From Agelaius tricolor (taxonomy: Eukaryota; Chordata; Aves; Passeriformes; Icteridae): a stretch of DNA of 64,000 nt. A program made the translations under genes and the position numbers. Shown here in pieces: positions 15,834 through 28,300 of this stretch (within the stretch, counting starts at the first letter, position 1; the number at the start of each line of letters is the position of its first letter). Below the pieces are notes generated by a model. The model saw only the letters and a program-made list of their open reading frames with translations. It was not told the origin of the DNA and did not search any database. The stretch is from NCBI GenBank assembly GCA_023055355.1, contig JALJCS010000010.1:23017001-23081000 (forward strand), written 5' to 3'.

Positions 15834-15974
15834 TTTCTATATTTATTCTGAAGGATAGTTTTTCTCATATAGCCACACAACCAGAGGCTAAGAGCAGGGC
15901 TATGAATGTGATGGTTCCTATAGTAGTAGAACTTGAGCCCTTGTTAGTAGTTAACATTGGGGCAGAACCTATTG

Positions 15975-16390
15975 TATTTGCAGGGTGCCCAGATGAAGGA
16001 AGGAATGATGAATTTCAGTCCATATTCTTAGAAGGCTAATTTATTATTCTATGATACTATATTATAATAAAGAATACTAAATTAAACTATACTAAAGAAT
16101 ACAGAAAGGATACTTACAGAAGGCTAAAAAGATACTAATGAAAACTAGTGACTCTTTCCAGAGCCTTGACACAGCTTGACCCTGATTGACCAATAAGTCA
16201 AAACAATTCACATGAAACCAATGAAACAATCACCTGTTGGTAAACAATCTCCAAACACATTCCAAAGCAGCAAAACACAGGAGAAGTAAATCAGATAATT
16301 ATTGCTTTCCTTTTTCTCTGAGGCTTCTCAGCTTCCCAGGAGAAGATCCCTGAGCAAAGGGATTTTTCCAGAAAATAAGAAAGGTGACAA
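15975..16390. mobile_element. LTR-like dispersed repeat, passerine type
   Basis: The block from a TGTATTTGCAGGGTGCCC segment, through an AT-rich part with repeated AAAGAATAC / ATACTAAA units, to a CTGAGGCTTCTCAGCTTCCC segment and a TTTTTCCAGAAAATA end matches my memory of a very common songbird LTR-family repeat. No internal retroviral coding region is next to it, so it would be a solo or fragmentary LTR. Ends are approximate, and family and orientation are not assigned. I am fairly sure it is a dispersed repeat and less sure of the LTR class. Confidence 0.55.
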
Positions 16391-18245
16391 GAACCTTTAA
16401 TTTGCATTGGAAATCTACATAAATATGTGTGATTCAGTACCTGTCAAAACAAAAAATTCTGCTTTCTTGATCTGAAAATCAAGCCACTGGAAAGCTCAGT
16501 CATGGTCTAGTGACATTGAAGTAGGAGTCTGTCTTACAGAGTGACCCACGAAATCTGAACCACCCGGTTTTTTGCCCATACAGTTTGCTGGGTGAATTTC
16601 ACTGAATCACAACACATGCAATGACTCCATCTCCTAAATAAAGCCCAAAATCTGACCTAAAAACTCCTTTAAATTTTAATAATGCTTCAGCTTTTCTCTA
16701 ATGCTGAGGGAAACAATCCCTAGTACCTCTGACTACACCTGTTCATATTATGAATATTCATACTGCATTATTTACATTAATACTAAAGTAGATGTGTGAA
16801 AAATAGGTATGAACAGAGGTAAAGATATGGGGAATGTACTTGAAAATACAAGAACATTTATTCTGACAGGAGAAACCCCTTTAGACTTCTCCAACCATTC
16901 CTGGGGTATGTGTGTTCAACACCCATTAGCGGCAGAGCTGCTTAAAAGAAAGTTTTTATCCTGAAGTAGTTTCTGCAGTGAGAAAGAGCAAGCTTCACCT
17001 TGGCAGAGAAGACAAGATAACAAGGGTTTCCCTGGGGTACCAGTGAAGTTGATTTTCATGAAGTATGGACTTTTCCACAAGGAAATTACCAGGGATCAGT
17101 GCAACAGATGCCAGACACCCTGCCTCCAGCCCTTCTTTTGCATTTCTGTCCCCTCTGTGCCAGTCCCTATAGACAAGGGCAGGGCCCGTCTCCAGAAGCT
17201 CAGTCCTGATTATTCAAAAGGTTCAACACAAGGATGAAACACACAGGAATTCATTGCAAAAAGATAGGTAGGCCCCATGAGACTTTTAAACCCACACAAG
17301 GTCAAAGTCTTCTTGCATGGCTGTAGTAAAGCTACTCAGAGGATCCCACCAGGATGAGAACCAGAGGTGGACCTGGTGGAGTGCCTGCCTCTTCTCACTA
17401 AAGTAATTCCACAATTCTAAATGTGCTTCTAACCACAAAAAAGCCTTTTCCTAGCAGATAAATTAAAGAACATTTTAAGGTAAAGAAAACTTGAGATAGT
17501 GACTAACAAGTCTCCCCAGGTTTCCAGTGTCCTGAATGGCAGGTTATTTCCCTAGGCCTGTTGTCAGTCCAGCACATATTTAAAAGATTAGCAGTCTTTA
17601 TGTTACAAACATTTCTTCACTGTCTGCCTCAGGTCCCTAGAAAAACTATCCTAAATTCCACTAGGGCATGGCTGTGTATCTGGTAAGTGCTCTTCCAGTG
17701 GCCTGGGATGTTTGCAGGTGTGTGACTCTGCTTCCCTCTCAAGTTGTCTAGCTGCTCATCTCTTTCTTTTCCTCCAGCTGGCCCAGATGTGCTGCAGGGA
17801 AGTTCCATCCCCCCTCTCTTTCCTCTTCTAAAGTGCAGAGTCAGGACAACAAGCAGCCTTCAATACCACTATCAAATCACACTTCACAGACCATCAGAAA
17901 ATCATGCATAGTCCTTCTACAAGATTTGAAAGTTCATTGTTTTCAGGCAGAATAGGGTTTGAAAAAGTTCTAACAATGACCATGTTTTAAAATGGCTTTG
18001 AAAATGAAAGATTAAATGATGTAACAGCTGACAGCTGGTTAAAATTGTTTTCCAAGCAGCAAGCCTGTATCAGAAGAACCAGTTTTTAATCAGGAAAAAA
18101 TAATTTTCTGCTGGGGAAAGGTTTCAGAAGCATAATCACCACACTATCCATTTACCCCAATAAAGGCTTCCCAAGCAATAAGATACAACCTGGCAAGACA
18201 ACCTCATTTTTTTCCCTGAACTTCAGATTATTTCATAACATAGGC
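16391..18245. other. Intron 1 block between LTR-like repeat and CR1
   Basis: AT-rich non-coding DNA with several stretches of moderate GC (around 17080-17240 and 17640-17820). The only open frames are short and unrecognised. No RNA gene or further repeat seen. Confidence 0.5.
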
Positions 18246-18676
18246 CTGTTGGAGAGCATCCAGAGGGCCACAAAGATGATCAGAGGACTGGAATCCCTCT
18301 GCTATAAACTGAGAAAGCTCAGTTTGTTCAACCTGGAGAAGAGAAGGCTCTGGGGAGACCTTAGAGCACTTTCCAGTACCTGAAAAGAATTACAATAGAG
18401 CTGGAGAGAGACTTTTTACAAGGGCATGGAGTGACAGAACAAGGGGTAATGGCTTCAGACTGAAAAAGGCTTTAGGTTATATACAACAAAGCAGTTTCTC
18501 ACCAGAAGGGTGGTGAGGCACTGGAATTGGCTGACCAGAGGAGTTGTGGATGCCCCATCCCTGCAAGTGTTGAAGGCCAGATTAGGTGGGGCTTTGAGTA
18601 ACCAAGTCTAGTGCAAGGTAACCCTACCAATGGTAGGGAAATTAGAACTAGATGATCTTCCAACCCAAACCATTCT
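18246..18676 (+). mobile_element. CR1 LINE 3' fragment
   Basis: The plus strand follows the 3' end of avian CR1: GGCCACAAAGATGATCAGAG near the start, then CTGGAGAAGAGAAGGCTC, GGGACTTTTTACAAGGGCATG-like text with small changes, GTTGTGGATGCCCCATCCCTG, and AACTAGATGATCTT close to the 3' end, followed by an ACCCAAACCATTCTGTGT end in place of the usual ATTCTATGAT repeats. It is a 5'-truncated, decayed copy with many substitutions. It is inserted in the opposite orientation to CNTNAP5. No open reading frame remains. Confidence 0.93.
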
Positions 18677-21600
18677 GTGTGGAATTTCATGTGTAAAAAG
18701 GTGAGCTTTTAGAATAGAAAGTTGGTGTCCTGTGGCCCTCTGGAAAGGAGATGGTACATTTTAGAATGAAGGCATGCACTCTGTATCAGGGGATGAAGAA
18801 TCACATGATGGGGAAAACACTGTTTTGTGCAGGCAGGCATTGTTAAGAAAGTTTCTTATCTCAACAAAGTTAAAGGCTTTATCTCAAATACCTTGTAATC
18901 AAGTCTGTGGGAACATGTAATTTAGACATAGTTATGATAAATAAATTTTAAAAAAAAAGCTGAATTCATATGATCTCAGCCATCTAAAAAAGTCTCTTAA
19001 ATAAAGTAGCCAAGTTTTGGTTAGATAAATGCCAGCTCTCTACCACATTTCTTCAGAATTATAACACATCAAATAGTGCTAGCCACACATCTAACAAGAG
19101 AGATGGAAACACAAGGTCTTCTCTTTGAAGATCCTCTTCAAAGAAAGCTGAAGAGGAAGCAATTCATATTCATATCTACTAGGACATTGATTGTAAAATT
19201 CAGACAAATATTTATTTTGATAATGACACATATTTGTGTGTGCAGAGAGCACCCTAAGGCTGCTCTGTCCATACATGCAGAGAGAGACATAACATTCAGT
19301 GTCCTCCAGAGAAGGGAAAGGCACCTGACATCAGCTGCTCCAGGCTGCCTGACCCCTCCTTAGGGCACTTCTTGCTCTCCATACGGCAAACAATGTCAAA
19401 TGACTTAACATGGCATGGGGAAAAGCACCAAATCCCTCCTCCCAAGTCTCCCTTCCAGGCAAACACCTGTGGTCAGATTCCAGCCCTCTTCCACATAAAA
19501 GCAAAGTCAGAAACTCTCAGGAACCCCAGCTCTAATCAGTCACTAATCACTGTTTTGACTGAGATACTTCATGATGTAAAATTAAACCAATTCGCAGTAT
19601 TTCTAATGCACCACAGTTTAATTAGTACTATCATCTCTCTGGGCAAGCTTTTGTCAATTTTATGTTTCGTAATTCAGTTTGTAGCTGTCTAAACACAGGT
19701 CCTTCAGGAGTTCATGTACTAGCTATGAATGAAGTGTACATTTACATGGGGGGAGGAAACATCATTATAAACTTTGTTAGAAGGATGTATCAGCACTTGA
19801 GATGAATTCAGAAGTGGCTGTAAAGGCTGCCCCATTTTTTGCATTTATTTTTCCTCAGTGGCTTGCATGGTAACTATCAAGTTCAGGTTCTTCTAAATGG
19901 CTGCGTACATAGTGATTTGGAATCTGGAAAAGGCTAGACCCCTCTTGTTCCACACAGCCCACTGCTAGCAATTTTCCCATGTATATATACACTCTGAAAT
20001 GCATGGAAGCTGAGAAAAACCCCAGGTACCTTTCTGCATCCACACTGTCTGCACAGTGCTGACAACAGTAAAACCAAATACTCTCCTTGGCAGCAAATCT
20101 TAACAGATATAACCTGGAAGATTTCCAGGAAAGTGATATTAGTAGCACCAAAGTACACCTCTGATGGAATCATTCTTCTGATCCTAGAAATGCTTTTGAA
20201 CCTGCTGTTCACTGCATTTCTCATTTCTTCCATTAACAAGGGAGCAATTGAAAAAAATCTGCTTGTTTTGTCAAAGGTGAGAACATGCCTTCTAAGTATA
20301 AAGGTAAATTAAAGTTTGTATCCTAAATCTTTTGCCAGAGTTTAGGGTTGTGATTTTTTTTTTTCTTTCAGAAGTAAAAGTTATATGACAAAGTACTGAA
20401 TAAATGGAAAAACTATCTGCAGTCTGGAGGAAAAAAAAATAATTCCCTTCACCTGAAATACTGCTGACTGGTATTTATGGGCAGTTCCTGGGAGCAGTGG
20501 CCTGTGGAGCAACTGTGGCCCTTTATTCCAGCCATGCAGTTCACAGAAAGATTATTTTCCATCATATTATTGCCAAGGAATGCTAACATATCTCTTAATG
20601 TGTCCTGTGAAATCTGTTTGAGAAACCTTCAGAAAGGGACAGGTTTCCTTCCAGCCCAGATGGTGCAACCCAGAGCTCACAGTACAACCAGTGCCAGATA
20701 GTGACAGAAACGGCCTCTCCTTCCATCAAAAATGTGAATTAGAAATAAATGTAAACATGGGTATAAATATATGGAAATGTGTAATGTGAAAAGTCTTGTG
20801 ATGTTCTGGAGACAAGTTCCAAAATACATAAAGTGTAGGGTGGAAAATATATAGGAATCTTTTTTGTAAGCATATAAGAGAATTCCTTCTGAAAGTACCC
20901 TGGACCCCTGGGACAGCCAGTTTGGAGCTTCCTTTGTAGCTCTTCAAACCCTGTCCCTGCCACCCATCATTCTGTAACTCCTTTGTATTTCATGTGCACC
21001 ACCCCTAAATACATTTCCTAAAACCACTCCTACTTTGTTTTTTTTGTTTGCTCTAAGGGACATTTGTGAGTCATATGACAGGAGGGAAGATTTAACCAAA
21101 CTCCTAAAGGATAATGTCATCTTTAGATCATGCTCATTATAATTCATAAGCACTTCTCCACTTGACAGCTCTTCAGTTGCAGTTTCAATCTTGTGCTAGT
21201 TTTCCTGAGAGCCCTTTTCAATTTTCCACATTGCTAATGGAGCCTGAGGCAAAGCTAAAAATCATTTGGGCTTCTTGAAAGGATCAATAATTTTTGTGTG
21301 CTGTGCATTTTAGAATACATCGCATCGCTGACACAAGCGCTGTCATTGCACTGATAAATATAACACATCAAAGAATGTCACAAGTTTCCACAAAACATTT
21401 TAAAAATATTCAATAACTACCTGCAATCCCATGTGCAGCAAGCAGCGTTAAGTGTATCAGTCAAAAAAAAAGAAACTTAAATTTATCAGAAGACTGATTG
21501 CATAAATTCTTTGCCAAACATTGTCATTTTCTCTGTGTCTTGGCTTACACAAGAGACTGTGCAGAGAGAGAAGACCTAAGAGATTCACTATTTTTAGGTT

Positions 21601-24600
21601 TATACCACAACAAAAGCTGAATGAACTTTTTTCCAACACCCATCCAAGCAGTCAAGGATATCTGATCAAGTGCCAAGACATGCTATACTCAGTTAGCTCA
21701 ATAAATTATTCCTTCAGCACCATGCAGAGCAAATTATATTTTAGGTGGACAGAATTTTGTTTGCAGTTCATCCACCTACAAGACAAAGGACTGCAGTGAA
21801 AGAAGGAGAAGGAGAGCACCACTACCACAAAGCTGTGTTCTTCTCAATTTAAAACTTCTAAAGAAACTGCCCTTATGGAGCATGCTGGGGCTGACAAACT
21901 GAGTGCTACTCTGCTTGTGTCTATTTAACCCTTGCCAAGAGCATGTTACTTGAGACAGGTTGCAGCCTCAAAGACTTCCTGAAGACTAAATGGAAATGCT
22001 GATTTCTCAGGGAAAGCAAGGCTGAAGCAGCAGTAATTGGACCATATAGCAAATGTGGTTTTACATAAATGATTCTCTCATAAAGACACTGCAGGTTCAG
22101 AGTATAAGGAAGGAAAGAAACATAGCAAACATTCTTTACTGCTCAAAGGCCTTTCATAAAAATATTCATTTTGACCAAATATTTTTTAGGCCTGCCTAAG
22201 AAACAACAAATTATTTTTTAAAATGGGTGCTACATCTCACCCTAAACGAAATTACCAAGAATTTCCATGGATTAAAAGCTGCTTCTTTCTCCCTTCTGGG
22301 AATGAAAGAATGAAACTGTGACCTGTTCTCTGTATCCAGAGAACAAAGTGTCATGGGTGTATTGGGTCCATTTCATTTGGATACATGAATGAAGCCATCT
22401 TATTGTGAATATATGTGAAAAATACTTTTTTTTTCCTTTCCATCAGGTGGGAAAGCCTATTCCCCTTTCCCCCAGCTTTTCCAACCTGCTGTACAAGCAG
22501 TGAGAGACCAATCCCCATCCTGAGGGAGGTGTTCTGTATGATGGAACAAGCTGTGCTTCAGCTTTTGGATCCAGAATTTTGGAAGGATTCCCCACCTGGG
22601 AACGTCTCTGGTTTTTGGTGTTGGGAAGAGACTGAGAGGCTCTGTGCGACAGAGAAGGAAGCTTCCCAGTGAGAGAGGGCTGGCACTGAAAATGGGAAAC
22701 ATTTGACTGCCCACACCACTTAGTCACAGAAAGGACACAACTGGAGCTGTACATGAACTGGGAGCACAGGTGGAAGGACTGAGCAGGAACTCACTCTCTT
22801 CCAAACCAAATGATCGACAGAGGTGATGCTAAAATAGAGGGGTTATGTGCTACCTTGATACCCACTTAGCCTACAATTAATGATGATGATACTCTCCTTA
22901 CCAAGGCAGGTTTTCTAGCTCTTCATTAATCAGACTGGCAGGTCTCCTTCTCCCAGCTGATTTAAATAAAATTTGTGAGGTAAAATATGAGATTAACCTA
23001 TGGCTCACACTTGAGTCTTTTTCCCCAATCTGTAAAGGGAAATCACCTCAGTTCACCATGCAGAAGTCCAAGTAAACATCTTCTATCCAGCAGCTTCTTT
23101 TTCTTCAACTACACATTTCTTTTCCCTACTCTGCTCCTTTCCTATAAGCCTAAATTGTTGCTTCAAAGTTTTAGGAGACGTGCCTTTAATCACTCCCACA
23201 CTTATTACTCACTTACCGTGCTACCACTCTTTCATCAGACCAGCTCTCTTTCATCATTGTTTCTGAGCTAATTATTCAACATTAGCTGAACTGAACTGCA
23301 TTTACCATTCATGAGGTATTTCTGAGCCAGAGATGATAATAACATCCAATACTTCTTGGATTTCCTTGTGGCTTGTTCTGTGCTATGTTCCCATGGTTTA
23401 GTAGTATGTTTAAATTTGGCTTTGAGTACCATCATTGGGAGCAATTTGTACAAATAGCACAAATTGCAAGACATGAAAGATAATGTAGGGCATCATTAGG
23501 AATCTTTACAGCATCACCTGATCAAGCCAGCCTGCTAAAATGATGCTGACAAGTCTCCAGTCCCTTTGGTGATACAGGATTGAACCCACCATCTGATAAA
23601 AAGGGGTTGAGTCCACTGCAGGCTAAATGGCAGGGATTCCTAGTGGGATGCATTACAGAGACTATGAAAGAACTGTTAGAGAAAAGAGCAAGAACAAAGT
23701 CTGACACATGTCCCCAATTTTTTGACTCATACATTCCCACTTGCATTGAAATCTCACTTTTATGTTAAAAAAATGGAAAGAAGTTTTGGAGAGAAAAACA
23801 ATTATCAAGTTTCTCCTTCCTGCTTATTTATTTCTCTCCCTCCAAATGGAAGGAATCATTTTCTTTCTAAACTACTCCAGCTCTGAAAAAAAATACAAAG
23901 ATAAGAAATTCTATAGGGGAAGGGAGAAAAATCAAGGAAATAGAAGGGAGTAGAAGAGGAAGTCTAACTGTTTTTCTCTTTGAACTAATAAAAAAACTAA
24001 AGGAGATGCCCCCTTTTTATTAATGTATCAAACTCATTTCTGAGTAACAAAACTTTTCATTCCAACTGTCAAGCCTTTGCATACAGAAACACTTGGAATA
24101 TTCTTAGCCCATTTCTCCAGTGGGATTCTCTACACTGCATAGGTCATTATTTCCCTGCAGTTTTTTTCTCTGCATACTTTCCCTCTGTTAATGGCTTTTG
24201 GAGTCCATGTCCCTATGAAAGGGTAAAAGAGGATTTAAAACTCTTTCTTCTTTGTGTCTCAGATTGCCTCTGAGAATTCTTGACACAGAGTTACAAAAAT
24301 CCACACTTCCTTTTTAAATAAAATTTAACTTTCACTGTAAACTTCATCGTTCTCCTCAGTTTCCTACCATGATAAATAGTGCTTTGAGACCCACCCTTCT
24401 CTGGGTATCATCAGCTACAGTCACAGACTCAAACTAGAACCATGGAGTAATAGCTCCCATTCCTAAAGCTCCACACACTTTAACATTTGTTAACTCCCAT
24501 CCCTCAAGTCTCAAAGAGATATTAAAGTCTAAGTCTGAGTTCTGTGCTGAAGACAGAAGTTAAATATTGTACAGGAAAAAATATTCCATCTTCAATATTG

Positions 24601-25087
24601 ATTGTTTTCTCTAATTCAGAAGGCAAACAGTTCAGTTGCTCTGTGAGGACTGCTTGACTTCACAGAGAAAAAGTTTTGGAAATCCTGCCACAATGCCATT
24701 TTCTACTTCCCAGACATTTAAAAATAAAACAAAAAAGCTGCCATCACTGCCCAAATATCATACCTGTATGTCATCCCTGACATGGTCAATCTACCAAGAC
24801 ACATGATGTAGGACTGAAAATCAGACCAAGGCCACATTAAAAATGCTAAAAAAAACATGTGTAAAAGATGACTGTCATACAAAAAGATTTATGGCAGTAC
24901 CAGTTGAGAAGTATGTCCCAGTTGATCCTGCACCAGTATTTTTTCTGGATGACACATATGTACACAAACCACTGGAGAGAGATGCTACAACCAAAATCAA
25001 AACAGCACAAGTGGGTTTGCCTTATTGGCAGAGAGGAGTCTGCTGCAGCTCCCTATGGAGAATGCAAGTCAATAAGATTAGTGATGA
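18677..25087. other. Intron 1 block, no gene recognised
   Basis: AT-rich DNA. At 22430-22672 a moderate-GC plus-strand open stretch follows a T-rich/CAG acceptor-like sequence (TTTTTTTTTCCTTTCCATCAG shape, at about 22426-22446), but there is no convincing donor and no recognisable protein. Several other short frames occur on both strands. No RNA gene seen. Confidence 0.5.
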
Positions 25088-25300
25088 AAAATAAGACACT
25101 GTAGAAAGCCAGAAAAGCAAGCACGAGAGACACCGGAGGTTCGCTGTGGATCATTGCCCTTAATCCTCGTGTTTGCCAACAAGAATGAGCCCAGCAAGCC
25201 GCGGGATATTTACAACCAACATCCCTGTGGATACAGCACAGGAAGGGCCTTGGCACAGGGCATCCACGGGGCTGTTTGGGGGCACCTGCTTGTTCTTTGA
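25088..25300 (+). other. CpG-bearing open patch of unknown nature
   Basis: A roughly 210-base window whose GC and CpG content is higher than its surroundings, with one plus-strand frame open for 70 codons between TGA codons (ending at 25298-25300). It has no ATG near its start, and I recognise no domain. Part of it reads ILVFANKNEPSKPRD. It could be a decayed gene fragment, an unrecognised exon of an antisense transcript, or chance. Confidence 0.2.
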
Positions 25301-28300
25301 CACAGAGTGGATCAATGTGTTGCTGTAGGCACATGTGTGCTTATGAATATTCATGGAAATCTGCTTACTTCATATTGCATTTACACTATTCTGCTTTCCA
25401 TCATGCAAGAGGAAAGTTATGTGGATTTTTGAACATGGTAGTTCAAACTTTTTATCTGTTTATCTTCCTTAATAGGTAACCTTAATTATATTCTAGGCAA
25501 TTTCCTATTTGTAACTATGTTTCATTATCAGAAAAAATATTCTTATATTTGTCTTTATAAATATGATAAAATATATCTAATATTTTTATCCTGAAACAAT
25601 TGCACCTTAAAACCAAGAAAACTAGCATGTTTTATAAAACAGGGTAGCTACATCAGAGAACCAAAAAGCATGTCCTCCTATCTTGGGAAAATTTTAAACT
25701 TCAGTGGTTAGTTGTGGTCATTCTATTCTCCTCCCACTTCACTCTAAAACAGAACATAAATTGAAATAATAAAAACTACATGCAAAAAAGGTAGGATTTT
25801 TTTCAGCTCATTGGAAGATAAATTGAACAATAAAAATACCAATTAAATAAATGGAGTATCTTTAATATGTCAGAACATCCCCTGATAAGTATTCTGTGGC
25901 TTAACTGACTCAGCATTTTTGAGAAGAGAACAATAAAATTCAAGCACTCCCAATCCACTCTCCCTGCTTCTGTAGAGGATGCAAGAAGATCCAGCAAAAT
26001 GTGGGGTATAAAGCTGTAGTTTGCTCAAGCCCACACAAGAAATCTTTCTTCTTAATGATGTTGTCCAGCTGGCTAACTAGCTGCAGTAATTTACAACTCT
26101 TATTTCTGCATTAAAAAACCATATAGTTTTTAGAGAGGACAAGTCTGTAGACTTATCTAGACTTGATATATATAGATATTTATGCTCTAAACTGCAAAAC
26201 CTTTTAAACCATTCTAATCCCATTAATTCAAAATTTAGTATCTGATTTATTTTTCAGATGAGATGCTAAATGCATCCTACAGAAATGCTCAAGCTCTGCT
26301 TCATATAGAGGCAGCAGATAAGATGTAAAGAAACTCTCCTATCTCCAAAGAACCACATTATATTACTCTCTATAGCTCTGCACAGGCTTTTGATCATTTT
26401 TGAGCATGAACATTTGAAAAATGCTATAAAACCTATATGTATGTGTTTATTTACTTTTGGGTTCATATTTGTATATATTCTTATACATACTTATACATAG
26501 TAGATAATTACCTCTGAATGTTTATATACATAAACACGCTTATACTTGGGTGCAAATAGAACAGCATGAAAAGGAAATGGGAATGAAGTTTGAATGCCAA
26601 GTTCCAAAAAAGTTTAGACCTTATGGCTTGGAAGAAAGGACTTTCCAGAGCCTAACAAGCAATAAAGAGAGGAGGTGCTAGGCTGGAGCAGACAAAGCTG
26701 ACTGCTGTCCCTGAGCTCGCCATTCAGCCTGAACATTTGCAAACCCCATCTGCAGCTTCAGATAAAATTATGTTTTCCTGCTTCTAGCAGGGGTTGTGTC
26801 TCTTTGCTTGGAAGGTGATTTTCCTGAAATCAGGAGTATTCCTAGCATTTTTTCAATATTATTATTATCACTATTATACTAAAGGACCCTTGGTTTCCCT
26901 GCTCTTTTTACTTTATGTACACTTTCACCATAAAACAACACTTTCCACATTATTTACCACTTCTAATAGAAGACAGGCAGGATTGTATCTATCAGCATGA
27001 CACAGAGTTGTAGAAACATGCATTCAGTCTTGAGGAAGAATTACCAAGCTCTGGACACAGGCTGGACTGCAGAAGGCCAGGGGAGTCTGCAGTGGTAAGG
27101 CTGAAGGACAGGGAGGACAGTGATCCTGAACTTAAAAGTGGTGAGAATTAGAGCGATCACAGGAGTAAAAGCAACTCACCCTTTGGTTTATTTGACTTTG
27201 AGACACAGATTAGTCATTGAATCACAGGGCTGAGCAGAATAAGCAAGAGGAAAAGAAAAAGGAAGGAAAAAGAAGAGGTCAAGCACTTGCAGCGTGACTG
27301 AAGACAAGTTGAAAGCTAGTGAGAGAACTGACTAAACGCAGAGACAGAAATCAGAGCACGTTGCCTGCATAAAGGTCCTTCTGGATGTACTCTTTCTTCT
27401 TATCAGAAACAGCAGCAGGCTCTTGAGCAGAGAGCTTGAAGGTGTAAAGGTAACTAATGATGTCCCTTTCTAGGCAACTTCTTTGGTATTCTTAAAATCA
27501 GATGTAATCAGTACAAAGAGTCCACCTCTGACACCACAGAAATATTTCAGTGCATGAACTGTACAGTGAAACAGGAGAAGTGCAATCATAGAGATTCCTT
27601 TAGCTCATCACAATGTCTTTTTCTTGGTAATGCAGAGCCACAACCTCACTAGCCATCATTAAATGAGAAATGATAGCAAGTCACAAATTAGAGTAATTCT
27701 TGGAAAGGATTGGATACAAGTCAAATTCCAAATGACTCATCTTCAAAAAAACTGTAAATGTCTAATTAACCAGGATATTGAAGCTACTCAGTCTTAGAAA
27801 ATTATTCTCGTTTCAAAAGAGAAAGAGTGCAAAAAAGGCTATAATAAAACACAAAAAATGAAATTAATGGATTTAATCAGGAAAATCCTTCAATACAACA
27901 CTTCATTTTTTGTTTTATTTTAATAATTGTAAAAAAATGGATTTGTATAAAAGCAGCAACATCTAAGATACTATCCTGCTCTATATGAACAGCTAACAGC
28001 ATGCACACCTACAGTTTTTCTGTTAAAATGTCATATACAGGTAACTGCACACACGGAAGTCAGTAGAAGGATCTGCAGGTATTATTCAGGATCAAATTTT
28101 CAGTGAACTAAACAGTCAGCAGAATTTAGGAACAGCATCTTTTGAGGATTTGATATCTCATTTTCAGGGCTGAGCATTCATTATTTGATTTCCAGATGGA
28201 GGAACTAACATTTAGATGACACAATAAAATAAATAAAAATAAGTTAAATTCCTTTAAAAGAAGGGGAAGAGAGAGAACTTACATCTGTCAGCTCTACATA

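Larger units (their letters stand above)
1..15974. other. Intron 1 block, no gene recognised
   Basis: AT-rich single-copy-looking DNA. It contains A-rich runs near 2002-2084, 3219-3284 and 7123-7138, a (TA)8 run at 10328-10343 and a 16-base tandem pair at 15802-15833. The longest open frame, at 5479-5916 on the plus strand, uses a TTG start and resembles nothing I know. The stretch 1030-1340 has a conserved-element texture, but no exon. Confidence 0.6.

Noticed and set aside
18499..18690. 63-codon minus-strand frame
   Set aside because: It is antisense to the CR1 3' fragment and has no meaning as a gene.
23565..23600. GATTGAACCC, resembling part of a tRNA T-arm
   Set aside because: No matching A box or cloverleaf pairing nearby.
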